From assembly GCF_002941025.1 (NCBI RefSeq), contig NZ_PTJS01000001.1:5523472-5587471 (forward strand): a stretch of 64,000 bases of DNA. The letters are read 5' to 3'. The notes below the pieces were generated by a model that was given only the letters and a program-made list of their open reading frames with translations, made no database searches and was not told the DNA's origin. Every line of letters starts with the position of its first letter. Position 1 is the stretch's first letter. The position numbers and the translations under genes are program-made. Origin of the DNA: Streptomyces sp. QL37. GTDB lineage: Bacteria; Actinomycetota; Actinomycetes; Streptomycetales; Streptomycetaceae. Shown piece by piece: positions 46,959 to 55,649 of the stretch.

Positions 46959-47549
46959 CTACTTCAGCCGGTCGTGGATGCGGTTGCGCATCCCCGTCAT
47001 CGAGAAGCCGCGCGGGTCGACCTTGCCGGGCTGCCACTCGAGGTGCCCGATGACCGAGGGGGCGTCCCAGCCGTGGAAGCGGCAGACCGCCGCCGCCGCC
47101 TTCTCGACGGCCTCGAGCTGGACGGCGGGCCACGGGTCCTTCCCGTCGCCGAGGTTCTCGCACTCGAAGCCGTAGAAGTGCCGGTTGCCGTCGGTGTTGG
47201 ACTCGTTGTCCGACGGCAGGCGCTTCTCGGCGACGACGGCGCGCAGGACGTCGTCGTCGCCGAGCCCGGCGTGGTTGGCGCGGCCGTAGCCGACCAGGTG
47301 GACCCGGCCGTCCTTGGCGATCACACCGTGGCAGAGGGGGCCCGGAAGCCCCGAGTAGCCGTCACGGCAGATCTCGACGGTACGGGCGGTCCCCTTCGTG
47401 ACGGTGTGGTGGATCATCACGCCGTGCACCGGCCCCCAGGGGCCCTTGTGGTTGCGGTTGTGCGTACGCCAGTCGCCCACCTGGACGACGGTGAGCCCTT
47501 CGCTCTTGAGGGCCTTGAGGAAGTTGCTGGCGGACATGGGTGAGGACAT
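46959..47549 (-). CDS. N-acetylmuramoyl-L-alanine amidase (Amidase_2/PGRP type)
   Basis: The 196-residue protein has the zinc site in MIHHTVTKGTA near residue 45 and the later ligands in NRHFYGFECEN and VIGHLEWQPGKVDPRGF. There is no signal peptide, as in phage-type endolysins. GAAGGAG lies six bases before the ATG at 47549. No other phage genes are nearby, so it is a lone chromosomal amidase. Confidence 0.85.
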   Translation of the reverse strand: MSSPMSASNFLKALKSEGLTVVQVGDWRTHNRNHKGPWGPVHGVMIHHTVTKGTARTVEICRDGYSGLPGPLCHGVIAKDGRVHLVGYGRANHAGLGDDDVLRAVVAEKRLPSDNESNTDGNRHFYGFECENLGDGKDPWPAVQLEAVEKAAAAVCRFHGWDAPSVIGHLEWQPGKVDPRGFSMTGMRNRIHDRLK

Positions 47550-47690
47550 GGCCGACTCCTTCGTTGGCGGGGGAGCGTGTCCGTACAGCGCTTGTACCGG
47601 AACACGAGGCTCCGGCAAACCTGTTCGAGCACTGTTCGCGTTGTGTGCGAGTCGATCCGGACAGCCCGCGAGTGCCCCGGGGAGCCCTGC

Positions 47691-48887
47691 TCAGTCCTGG
47701 GCGAGCCAGAGATCGGGGCCGAACACCTCGTAGTGGATGTCTGCCGACGCCACTCCCTTCGCGAGGAGTTGCGAACGGACGGCGCGCATGAAGGGCAGCG
47801 GGCCGCAGAGGTAGGCACGGGTGCCGGGGGCGACCGGGAGGCCGCTCAGGTCCACGGTGCCGGTGCGGCCGGGGGCCCGTCCGGGCTCCGGGTTCTCGTA
47901 CCAGAAGTGGGCGGTGGCTCCGGGGAGCCTGGCGGTGAGCGTCTCGTGGTCCGCGCGCAGCGCGTGGTCGGCCGGGGACCGGTCGCCGTGCACCACGGTC
48001 ACGGGCGAGCGGTGCCCCTCCTCCGCGAGGTGCTCCAGCATCGACATGATCGGGGTGCAGCCGATACCGGCCGAGGCGAGGAGCAGCGGGGCGTCGGAGC
48101 CGTCGAGCACGAGATCTCCGTACGGTGCCGAGACGCGCAGCCGGTCGCCGGCGCCCAGCCGCGCGTGCAGGTGCGCGGAGACCTCGCCCTCCGGGCCGTC
48201 CCCGCCGCGTACGCGCTTGACCGAGAAGGAGCGCAGGGCGGAGCCGGGCGCGCCGGTGAGGCTGTACTGGCGTATCTGCCGGGCGCCGTCGGGGAGTTCC
48301 ACCTGGACGGAGACGTACTGGCCCGGCCGGAAGGCGGGGGCGGGTGCGCCGTCGGAGGGGGTGACCCGGAAGGTTGCCACGTCAGGGGTGTCCTCGGTGC
48401 GGGAGACCACCGTCCATTCGCGCCAGACGTCGCCCGCCGTCACGCCCTGCTGCGCGTAGAGCCGCTCCTCGATCGCGATCAGGGCGTTGGCCATCAGCCA
48501 GTAGACCTCGTCCCAGGCCGCGGCCACCTCGGGGGTGACGGCGTCCCCGAGCACCTCGGCGATCGCGGCGAAGAGGTGGGTGTGCACGATCTCGTACTGC
48601 GGGGCGGTGATGCCGAGCGAGGCGTGTTTGTTGGCTATCCGGCTGAGCATCACGTCGGGCCGGGTGTCCGGGTGCTCGACGAGCTGGGTGGCGAAGGCGG
48701 CGATCGACCCGGCGAGCGCCTGACGCTGTGTGCCCGAAGCCTGGTTGCCCCGGTTGAACACGTCCCGGAGGAGCTCCGGGTGGGCGTCGAACAGCTTCCG
48801 GTAGAAGAGGTCCGCGATTTCCCCGATGGCGGCCCCCACGGCGGGAAGCGTGGCTCGGACGGTGACGGTCGACGTCTCGGAGAGCAT
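47691..48887 (-). CDS. hmp: Flavohaemoglobin, nitric oxide dioxygenase
   Basis: This 398-residue three-domain protein has a globin (residues 1-140, with the haem histidine in ANKHASLGI), an FAD domain (RQYSLTGAPG) and an NAD(P)H domain (GIGCTPIMSMLEHL, LCGPLPFMRAV). It oxidises NO to nitrate. AGGAG lies seven bases before the ATG at 48887. An operator matching that of nsrR sits 48 bp upstream of the start. Confidence 0.94.
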   Translation of the reverse strand: MLSETSTVTVRATLPAVGAAIGEIADLFYRKLFDAHPELLRDVFNRGNQASGTQRQALAGSIAAFATQLVEHPDTRPDVMLSRIANKHASLGITAPQYEIVHTHLFAAIAEVLGDAVTPEVAAAWDEVYWLMANALIAIEERLYAQQGVTAGDVWREWTVVSRTEDTPDVATFRVTPSDGAPAPAFRPGQYVSVQVELPDGARQIRQYSLTGAPGSALRSFSVKRVRGGDGPEGEVSAHLHARLGAGDRLRVSAPYGDLVLDGSDAPLLLASAGIGCTPIMSMLEHLAEEGHRSPVTVVHGDRSPADHALRADHETLTARLPGATAHFWYENPEPGRAPGRTGTVDLSGLPVAPGTRAYLCGPLPFMRAVRSQLLAKGVASADIHYEVFGPDLWLAQD

Positions 48888-48934
48888 CGGGTGACTCCTG
48901 GGTGTGAGGGCCGGCCGCGTGGCGGCCGGCCAGG

Positions 48935-48959
48935 TAATTGGTATATGAGATGCGCATTT
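48935..48959 (-). promoter_or_regulatory. NsrR-type operator of hmp
   Basis: TAATTGGTAT-N5-ATGCGCATTT has the same 10-5-10 layout as the nsrR site and shares the 11-base core ATATGAGATGC with it. The arms are less symmetrical than at nsrR. Confidence 0.7.
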
Positions 48960-49018
48960 TTGCCCGACGTGACCGCCCGCTGTGCGCGGTGGGGTTCGTG
49001 ACGGTGGGTGCCGACGGA

Positions 49019-49471
49019 TCAGCCGGGTGCGGGGCGGCCTCTGCTGATGCCCATCAGCAGAGGGCCGGTGGGGGAGGAGACGAGATCGCCGACCGTGAGC
49101 GGGTCCAGCGAGGCGTAGAACGCCTCCTCCGCCCGGCGCAGTGCGGAGCGGAGCAGGCAGGCGGAGCGCAGGGGGCATGGTGTGCCGCCCTCGCATTCGA
49201 CGACCTCACCCGGCCCTTCCAGCTGCCTCACCAGGGCGCCGATCGAGGCCGACCGGCCGGCGGTGGTGAGGGCGAGGCCCCCGCCCCTGCCGCGCCGCGC
49301 CTCGACCAGGCCGAGATGCTGGAGGCGGGCGACGACCTTCGCCGTGTGGGTGTACGGCACCTGCACGGTGGCCGCCACCTCCCGGGTGGTCGGTGGGTCC
49401 TCGCCCTCCGTCGTGACGGTCAGGCGCATGAGCACCCGGAGCGCCACATCGGTGAATCGCGTCAGCCGCAT
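49019..49471 (-). CDS. nsrR: Rrf2-family nitric oxide sensor NsrR
   Basis: The 150-residue Rrf2 repressor has cluster ligands Cys93, Cys99, Cys105 and Asp8 at exactly the positions known for the [4Fe-4S] NsrR of S. coelicolor. The winged helix includes YTHTAKVVARLQHLGLVEARRGRGGG. The start is the ATG at 49471. Its own promoter carries a perfect operator palindrome. In S. coelicolor NsrR represses only itself and flavohaemoglobin genes. Confidence 0.95.
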   Translation of the reverse strand: MRLTRFTDVALRVLMRLTVTTEGEDPPTTREVAATVQVPYTHTAKVVARLQHLGLVEARRGRGGGLALTTAGRSASIGALVRQLEGPGEVVECEGGTPCPLRSACLLRSALRRAEEAFYASLDPLTVGDLVSSPTGPLLMGISRGRPAPG

Positions 49472-49485
49472 GACGGCAGCGTATG

Positions 49486-49510
49486 TAAGTTGCATATGAG
49501 ATGCAACTTA
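49486..49510. promoter_or_regulatory. NsrR operator of nsrR
   Basis: A perfect palindrome, TAAGTTGCAT-N5-ATGCAACTTA, lies 15 bp before the nsrR start and about 100 bp before the divergent FAD-oxidase gene. Confidence 0.85.
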
Positions 49511-49608
49511 GGGCGCCCGTCCGCCGTGGAAGGAGCCGCGCCATCATGGGAGGTGCGGCCCCGTGACGGATGCGGGGTGCGTGTGGGCGAGAGAGGTGGT
49601 CAGCGGCA

Positions 49609-50997
49609 GTGCCGAAGCCGAACGCAGCCGACGGGATACCGGCGGACAAGGTCATCACCGACCCGGACAGCCTGGGCCGTTACGCGCACGACGAGGCGGA
49701 GTGGGCCCCGGCGGGGCAGCCCCTGGCCGTCGTGCGGCCCCAGGACACCGACGAGGTGCGGGCCGTCGTCGCGTACTGCGTCGAACACCGCATCCCGGTG
49801 ATCCCGCGCGGTGCGGGCACGGGCCTGTCGGGCGGGGCCAACGCGGTGGACGGCGCCGTCGTCCTCTCCTTCGAGGACATGAACCGGATCCTGCGCATCG
49901 ATCCGGTGGAGCGCATCGCCGTCGTCCAGCCGGGCGTCGTCAACGACGATCTGCGCGCCGCGTGTGCCGGACAGGGCCTCTGGTACCCGCCGGACCCGGC
50001 GAGCTCGCCCTGGTCGACGATCGGCGGCAACACCGCCACCAACGCGGGCGGCATGTGCTGCGTCAAGTACGGCGTGACCCGCGACTACGTGCTCGGACTC
50101 GAGGTCGTCAACGGCCTCGGCGAGACCGTGCGGGTGGGCCGGCAGACCGCGAAGGGGGTCGCCGGGTACGACCTCTGCGGCCTGTTCGTCGGCTCCGAGG
50201 GCACCCTCGGCGTGATCACCGAGATCACCGTGAAACTGCGCGGGGCGCGGCCGGCGGAACGTACCGTGGCGGGCTTCTTCGACTCCGTCGTCGCGGCCGG
50301 CGACGCGGTGAGCCGGGTGACGGCGGCGGGCATCGTGCCCTCGGCGCTCGAACTCCTCGACCGGCACTGCCTGAAGGCCGTCGACGAGTGGAAGAACATG
50401 GGCCTGTCGGCGGACGCGAACGCGATCCTGCTCGGCCGTGTGGACACCCCGGGAGCCGCGGGCGACGCCGAGGCCGAAGCCGTACGGGCCTGTTTCGCGG
50501 AGGCCGGAGCGGCCTGGGCCGAGGTCTCCACCGACCAGGCCGAGGCCGACGCCCTGTTCCAGGCCCGCCGGCTCGCCTACCCGGCGCTGGAGCGGCTGGG
50601 GCCGGTGCTCACCGAGGACGTCGTCGTGCCGCGCTCCCGGGTGCCGCAGATGCTCGCGCGCATCGAGGAGATCGCCGGCGCCCACGACGTCCTCATCGCC
50701 AACATCGCCCATGCCGGTGACGGGAACCTCCATCCCCTGATCATCACCGAACCCGGCGACGACGCCGCCAGGGCCCGCGCCCAGCTCGCCTTCGAGGACA
50801 TCCTCGACGCGGCGATCTCCTTCGGCGGCACGGTCACCGGTGAACACGGGGTGGGCCTGCTGAAGATGGGCGGCATGGACCGCGAGGTGGGCCCCGTCAA
50901 CCTCGCCATGCAGCGAGCGGTCAAGGCTGCCCTGGACCCCCACGGCATTCTCAACCCGGGCAAGGTCGTCGTGTCGGGAGCGCCGCTGGCGTACTGA
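49609..50997 (+). CDS. FAD-linked oxidase (GlcD/D-lactate dehydrogenase-like)
   Basis: The 462-residue protein has a PCMH FAD domain (PRGAGTGLSGGANA near residue 70, STIGGNTATNAGGMCCVKYG near 135, GYDLCGLFVGSEGTLG near 185) and the FAD-oxidase C-terminal domain (NIAHAGDGNLHPLI near 365, TVTGEHGVGLLK near 408). It oxidises a 2-hydroxy acid such as glycolate or D-lactate; the substrate is not resolved. The start is the GTG at 49609, with a GAGGTGG stretch upstream at longer spacing. It diverges from nsrR. Confidence 0.88.
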   Translation: MPKPNAADGIPADKVITDPDSLGRYAHDEAEWAPAGQPLAVVRPQDTDEVRAVVAYCVEHRIPVIPRGAGTGLSGGANAVDGAVVLSFEDMNRILRIDPVERIAVVQPGVVNDDLRAACAGQGLWYPPDPASSPWSTIGGNTATNAGGMCCVKYGVTRDYVLGLEVVNGLGETVRVGRQTAKGVAGYDLCGLFVGSEGTLGVITEITVKLRGARPAERTVAGFFDSVVAAGDAVSRVTAAGIVPSALELLDRHCLKAVDEWKNMGLSADANAILLGRVDTPGAAGDAEAEAVRACFAEAGAAWAEVSTDQAEADALFQARRLAYPALERLGPVLTEDVVVPRSRVPQMLARIEEIAGAHDVLIANIAHAGDGNLHPLIITEPGDDAARARAQLAFEDILDAAISFGGTVTGEHGVGLLKMGGMDREVGPVNLAMQRAVKAALDPHGILNPGKVVVSGAPLAY

Positions 50998-51007
50998 AGG
51001 ACCCGGC

Positions 51008-52018
51008 CTACCGAAGGGGTTCGCTGAGCTCGACGGCGCGCAGGGCCGCCGCGAGCGACTGCTCGTCGCCGAAGTCCACGGCCGTGTCGGTCAGCTTGAT
51101 GACGTGCTCGTCGCCGTGGGCCAGGGCACGTTCCATGACCTCTTCGGAAGTCATCCGGCCCGGCGGTACGTAGGCCACCGGGGCGTCGGGCGCGTACATG
51201 GCGGTCACCGCCGCGGACGCGGTCCAGGCGGCCTGGAGGCTCGGCACCCAAAGGGCCTCCGGGAGTGCGGGGAGGGTCCGCAGGACGGCGTTGGGGGCCG
51301 TGGCCGCGTGGACCAGCATCGTCGCCTCGCCGTGGCCGTGGGTGGCGTACCGGTGGGTGGCCGCCCGGACCAGTTCGGTGAGCCGGCGGCGGGCCTCGGC
51401 GGGGTCGGTGACCCCGGCGGCCCACACCGGCAGGCTCCTGATCCGGCCGAGCCGGTCGGAGAAGCCGCCCTCCCGTTCGCCGAGTGGCGCCACCGTGTCG
51501 AGGGCCGCGGCGGCGCTGCCGGCGCCGGGCGCGGGGGCGAGGCCGGTGACGGGGTGGTGGCGGGCCGCCCAGTAACCGAGGCCGTGGGCGAGTTCGGTGA
51601 GACGCGGTCCGGTCTCCTCGCCCGCCAGGAGCGTGCGGACCGCGTGGCCCACGCGGATCACCGGATGCGTCGCTCCGCCGTACACGCCGGGCAGGAGGCG
51701 CGGCCACCAGAGCGTGAGCACCTCGCGCCAGGGGTGGTCGGCGAGCTCCCGGCCGAAGTAGCCGATCCAGTCGGCGGCGCGGCGCGGGTCGCCGAGTGCG
51801 GAACGCCAGTCGGCGTCCGTGACCGGCTCCACGCCGGAGGGGAATTCCTCCAGCCTGGAGGCGTACAGGTCGAGCCAGCGGTGCACGGCGGACGACTGAC
51901 CGTTGGCGGCGAGGGCCTCCACGGCCATCGGGGCGTGGTTGCTGAGCCGTCCGAACCGCTCGGGGCCGGAGACGTGCAGCCGCTGGAGAGCCTCGTCGAG
52001 AGTGCCTGTCGTATCCAT
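51008..52018 (-). CDS. Questin oxidase-like protein (DUF4243)
   Basis: The 336-residue protein has family-typical segments (LSNHAPMAVEALAANG, WWPRLLPGVYGGATHPVIRVGHAVR, YATHGHGEATMLVHAATAPNAV). Fungal questin oxidase opens an anthraquinone ring; bacterial members are mostly uncharacterised. It converges on the FAD oxidase and diverges from the encapsulin gene. Confidence 0.8.
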   Translation of the reverse strand: MDTTGTLDEALQRLHVSGPERFGRLSNHAPMAVEALAANGQSSAVHRWLDLYASRLEEFPSGVEPVTDADWRSALGDPRRAADWIGYFGRELADHPWREVLTLWWPRLLPGVYGGATHPVIRVGHAVRTLLAGEETGPRLTELAHGLGYWAARHHPVTGLAPAPGAGSAAAALDTVAPLGEREGGFSDRLGRIRSLPVWAAGVTDPAEARRRLTELVRAATHRYATHGHGEATMLVHAATAPNAVLRTLPALPEALWVPSLQAAWTASAAVTAMYAPDAPVAYVPPGRMTSEEVMERALAHGDEHVIKLTDTAVDFGDEQSLAAALRAVELSEPLR

Positions 52019-52334
52019 GGCGGAAACGCTAGGCGGCTGTGCGCGGTGCCGTAACGGTCCAAGGTCCCGACCGCGGAGCGGGCTGAAGTCCTAGGTCCGG
52101 AGCCCTGGTTGCCCTGCGTCCGCAACGTCCGGCCTGGCCCGGACCCGCCTTGCCTCGCCACGTCCGCCCGGTCCCGTGTGGTTCTGCCCGGTCCGGGCTG
52201 AATGCCGGTGCCCAGGTGTGGGCAACGTTCCCGCCCCTGGCCTGAATAGTCACACTCTTTTGTGTAATAGCGCGCTGTGTCCCTGGCTGGAAGTCTTCCT
52301 CTCGCAGGTCAGCCCATGATCGAGAGGATGTCGG
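52019..52334. other. Upstream region of the encapsulin gene
   Basis: No gene is supported. An AT-richer patch near 52245-52270 contains ACAC-N6-GTGT (52252-52265) followed by TAATAG and may hold the encapsulin promoter. GAGAGG lies seven bases before the ATG at 52335. Confidence 0.4.
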
Positions 52335-53738
52335 ATGTCCGTTGGTGAAGAGGTTCGCGACACGCAGCCGCCGCAGCAGAGTCTCGGCACAGCGGCTGCG
52401 CGGAACCTCGCGACGACGACCAAGTCCGCCCCGCAGATGCAGGAGATCACCTCGCGGTGGCTGCTGCGCATGCTGCCGTGGGTGCAGGTGCAGGGCGGCA
52501 CATACCGGGTGAACCGGCGGCTGAGCTACTCCGTCGGAGACGGCAGGGTGACCTTCGTCCAGACCGGCGACCGGGTCTCGGTCATCCCCGCCGAGCTCGG
52601 AGAACTTCCGGCCCTGCGCGAATTCGGTGACGAGGAGGTACTGGCCGAGCTGGCACGCCGGTGCGAGCAGCGCGACGTCGCGGCCGGTGAAGTGCTCGTC
52701 GCGTCGGGCGAAGCGGCGGACCGGGTCCATCTGCTGGCCCACGGCAAGATCGAGAAGATCGGGACCGGGCCGTACGGCGACGAGACGGTGCTCGGTGTCC
52801 TCGCCGACGGCTCCTACTTCGGCGACCATGTCCTGCTCGACGGCGATGCCACCTGGGAGTACACGGCCCGTGCCGTGACCGCCTGCACGCTGCTGACCCT
52901 GCGCCGGTCGGACGTGCTCAACCTCGCGGCCCGGGCGGACTCGCTCCGTGACCACCTCGCGGGGCTGCTCGCCATCCCGCACCAGCGGACCAACCGCTAC
53001 GGCGAGGCCGAGATCGACCTGTCCGCGGGGCATGTGGGGGAGACCGTCGTCCCGCACACCTTCGTCGACTACGAGTCGGCGCCCCGTGAGTACGAACTGA
53101 GCGTCGCGCAGACGGTGCTGAAGGTCCACAGCAGGGTGGCCGACCTCTACAACCAGCCGATGAACCAGACCGAGCAGCAGTTGCGGCTCACGGTCGAGGC
53201 GCTGCGCGAGCGCCAGGAACACGAGCTCATCAACAACCGGGAGTTCGGCCTGCTCAACAACTGCGACTACGGGCAGCGTCTCCAGCCCCACGACGGAGCG
53301 CCCGGCCCGGACGACATGGACGAGCTCCTGTCACGCCGGCGCGGATCGAAGCTGTTCCTCGCCCACCCGCGCGCCATCGCCGCCTTCGGCCGCGAGTGCA
53401 ACAGGCGCGGCCTGGTGCCGGAGAGCGTCGAGGTCGGCGGACACCACGTGCCGGCGTGGCGAGGGGTGCCGATCTTCCCGTGCAACAAGATCCCGGTCAC
53501 CGACGCCCGCACCACATCGATCATCTGCATGAGGACCGGTGAGGAGGACCAGGGCGTCATCGGGCTCCAGCAGAGCGGCATCCCGGACGAGATCGAACCG
53601 AGCCTCTCGGTCCGCTTCATGGGTATCGACGAGCAGGCGATCATCTCCTACCTCGTGACCGCGTACTACTCCGCCGCCGTCCTCGTGCCCGACGCCCTCG
53701 GCGTCCTGGAGAACGTGGAGGTGAGCCGCTGGCGGTGA
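52335..53738 (+). CDS. Family 2B encapsulin shell protein (EshA/MMPI-like) with cyclic-nucleotide-binding-like domain
   Basis: The 467-residue protein has an N-terminal arm ([20 protein letters not shown]), an HK97-type shell fold interrupted at about residues 90-215 by a cNMP-binding-like domain ([48 protein letters not shown]), and the conserved C-terminal shell half ([62 protein letters not shown]). Family 2B encapsulins assemble into capsid-like compartments. The usual Arg of the phosphate-binding cassette is not seen in [19 protein letters not shown], so nucleotide binding is doubtful. The next gene, a polyprenyl diphosphate synthase, is the probable cargo. EshA of S. coelicolor and S. 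griseus is a relative linked to sporulation and antibiotic production. Confidence 0.88.
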   Translation: MSVGEEVRDTQPPQQSLGTAAARNLATTTKSAPQMQEITSRWLLRMLPWVQVQGGTYRVNRRLSYSVGDGRVTFVQTGDRVSVIPAELGELPALREFGDEEVLAELARRCEQRDVAAGEVLVASGEAADRVHLLAHGKIEKIGTGPYGDETVLGVLADGSYFGDHVLLDGDATWEYTARAVTACTLLTLRRSDVLNLAARADSLRDHLAGLLAIPHQRTNRYGEAEIDLSAGHVGETVVPHTFVDYESAPREYELSVAQTVLKVHSRVADLYNQPMNQTEQQLRLTVEALRERQEHELINNREFGLLNNCDYGQRLQPHDGAPGPDDMDELLSRRRGSKLFLAHPRAIAAFGRECNRRGLVPESVEVGGHHVPAWRGVPIFPCNKIPVTDARTTSIICMRTGEEDQGVIGLQQSGIPDEIEPSLSVRFMGIDEQAIISYLVTAYYSAAVLVPDALGVLENVEVSRWR

Positions 53739-53747
53739 CGCTCCCCC

Positions 53748-53776
53748 GGGTCCGGGCGGCGGGACCGCCCGGACCC
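53748..53776 (+). terminator. Hairpin between encapsulin and prenyl synthase
   Basis: A 12-bp perfect stem, GGGTCCGGGCGG (53748-53759) with CCGCCCGGACCC (53765-53776), lies 10 bases after the encapsulin stop. It could terminate most transcripts, so that shell protein is made in large excess over the enzyme. Confidence 0.65.
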
Positions 53777-53830
53777 CGGCAGGCCCGAGGCCGCGATCAA
53801 GGCGCCCCGTGGCGCCCGTAAGGAGTGACC

Positions 53831-54880
53831 GTGACCATGACCAGTACGGATGCCGCGATGGAGGGGCAGAAGGCTGCCGCGCTCCTGGAGCACACCCGCA
53901 ACGCCGTCGACCCGCACCTCCGGGCGGCCGTCGAGACGCTGCCCGGGGCGATCCGCCGCGTCGCCATGTATCACTTCGGCTGGCAGAACGCCGACGGGAC
54001 GCCCGCCTCCGGACAGGCCGGCAAGGCGATCAGACCGGCGCTCGTCCTGGCCGCCGCCCGTGCGCTGGGAGGGGACCCGGACGCGGCGATGAGGGCGGCC
54101 GTCGCCGTCGAGCTCGCGCACAACTTCACGCTGCTCCACGACGACGTCATCGACGAGGACACCACCCGGCGGCACCGGCCCACGGCCTGGGCGGTGTTCG
54201 GCGTGCCGGACGCCGTGATCACGGGGGACGCCATGCTCTCCCTCGCCCTGAGGCTGCTGGCGGACGACCCACATCCGGCATCCGCACACGCCGCGGTGCG
54301 GCTCTCCACCTGCGTCATCGAGCTCTGCGCGGGACAGCAGGCCGACTGCGCCCTGGAGGACCGTGGCCCCGACGACGTCACGCTGGACGAGTGCCTCGCC
54401 ATGGCCATGGCCAAGACGGGTGCGCTGCTCGGCTGCGCCTGCGCCCTCGGCGCGCTCTACGCAGGCGCGGGGGAGCGGGAGGTCCGTGCCATGGACGGTT
54501 TCGGCCGGGAAGCCGGCCTCGCATTCCAGCTCATCGACGATCTGATCGGGATCTGGGGGGACACGGACCGCACGGGCAAACCGGTCGGGGCGGACCTGAC
54601 CGCACACAAGAAGTCCCTTCCGGTCGTCGCGGCGCTCACCTCGGACACCCCGGCCGCCGCCGAGCTCGCCGAGCTCTACCGGGGGGCCATGAACACACCG
54701 GGGGAGGTGAGGAGTGCCGCCGACGCGGTAGACCGGGCCGGCGGGCGCGACTGGGCACAGACCGCCGCGGCCGACCGGATGGCCAGGGCGGTCCACCACC
54801 TGTCCCGCGCGGTGCCCGCGCCGGCCGACGCCGGGGACCTGCTCGCCCTGGCCGAGTTCGTCACCCGCAGAACGCACTGA
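53831..54880 (+). CDS. All-trans polyprenyl diphosphate synthase, probable encapsulin cargo
   Basis: The 349-residue enzyme has the first Asp-rich motif HDDVID at 103-108 and the second DDLIGIWGD at 236-244, plus GKAIRPAL near 64. Phe99, five residues before the first motif, is bulky, which in this family usually limits products to short chains (C10-C20). GTG 53831 has AAGGAG five bases upstream; GTG 53825 and ATG 53837 are in frame. The catalytic domain begins almost at once, so there is no long disordered N-terminal tail of the kind used for loading by some family 2 cargos. It follows the encapsulin gene by 92 bp, separated by a hairpin. Confidence 0.87.
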   Translation: MTMTSTDAAMEGQKAAALLEHTRNAVDPHLRAAVETLPGAIRRVAMYHFGWQNADGTPASGQAGKAIRPALVLAAARALGGDPDAAMRAAVAVELAHNFTLLHDDVIDEDTTRRHRPTAWAVFGVPDAVITGDAMLSLALRLLADDPHPASAHAAVRLSTCVIELCAGQQADCALEDRGPDDVTLDECLAMAMAKTGALLGCACALGALYAGAGEREVRAMDGFGREAGLAFQLIDDLIGIWGDTDRTGKPVGADLTAHKKSLPVVAALTSDTPAAAELAELYRGAMNTPGEVRSAADAVDRAGGRDWAQTAAADRMARAVHHLSRAVPAPADAGDLLALAEFVTRRTH

Positions 54881-54973
54881 ACCAGGCCGCCCGTGACCGG
54901 CCCCGAGGCCCAACTCTAGGATTCCATGCGTCGGTTGGGATCGATATTGCGGGACGAAGGGAGCGGGCCGGTC

Positions 54974-55570
54974 ATGGGCGTGCGAGTACGGCGGGCGGAC
55001 CAGCGGGACAGGGACCAGGTCGTACGGATCCTGGAGGAGGCGTTCCACCACGATCCGGTGAGCAGCTGGGTCTTTCCCGACGAGGAGCACCGGCGCGCGG
55101 TGCACGGGAGGTTCCTCGGCGTCTTCGCCGACATCACGCTGGAAGAGGGGCGTGTCGACCTGCTGGAGGACGGCACGGCGGCGGCCCTCTGGCTCTCCGT
55201 GCCGGCCGGCGAGCCGGAGGAGGACGACGAGACCCCGGCGCTCATGCGCGAGACCGCTGATCCCGACAACGAACGGGCCGAACTGGTGGGGAGGCTGACC
55301 GGTGCCGTTCACCCCCACGACCGCGCGCACGAGTACCTGCTGATGATCGGTGTCTCCCCGGAGCGCCAGGGGGAGGGGATCGGGGAGGCACTGATGAGGG
55401 GGGTCCTGGAGCGGTGCGACCAGGAGGGGACCCCCGCCTATCTGGAGGCGAGCAGCGAGCGCAGCCGGGGTCTCTACGAGCGGCTCGGCTTCACCTTCAC
55501 GGGGAGGACCGTCGACCTCCCCCAGGGCCCGCCGATGTGGCCCATGTGGCGTGAACCGCAGGCCGGATGA
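54974..55570 (+). CDS. GNAT-family N-acetyltransferase
   Basis: The 198-residue acetyltransferase has its acetyl-CoA segment at LLMIGVSPERQGEGIGEALM and the C-terminal YERLGFTFTGRTVDLP. TAGGAT at 54917-54922 could be its promoter -10, giving separate transcription from the prenyl synthase gene 93 bp upstream. ATG 54974 is preferred; ATG 54926 is in frame. The substrate is unknown. Confidence 0.82.
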   Translation: MGVRVRRADQRDRDQVVRILEEAFHHDPVSSWVFPDEEHRRAVHGRFLGVFADITLEEGRVDLLEDGTAAALWLSVPAGEPEEDDETPALMRETADPDNERAELVGRLTGAVHPHDRAHEYLLMIGVSPERQGEGIGEALMRGVLERCDQEGTPAYLEASSERSRGLYERLGFTFTGRTVDLPQGPPMWPMWREPQAG

Positions 55571-55649
55571 CCGGGTCGTCGCCACCGGAGACCCGGAAGG
55601 GGAGGGTGCCACAGGGCGTGCGCCGGGGCACGGGCTACAGTCCCTGCTC

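Noticed and set aside
46959..47549. Prophage remnant marked by an endolysin-like amidase
   Set aside because: There are no capsid, tail, integrase or attachment sequences nearby, and flanking genes are ordinary conserved chromosome.
52029..53291. Minus-strand open frame opposite the encapsulin gene
   Set aside because: It is antisense to a recognised protein family, has no domain of its own, and its translation is Val/Arg/Gly-rich as expected for a shadow frame.
52335..54880. 2-methylisoborneol biosynthetic cluster
   Set aside because: The encapsulin relative is part of that cluster elsewhere, but neither the terpene cyclase nor the GPP methyltransferase is present here.
54926..54974. Earlier ATG start for the acetyltransferase
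   Set aside because: It lies only three bases after a TAGGAT -10 box, before the expected start of transcription, so it would probably not be on the message.
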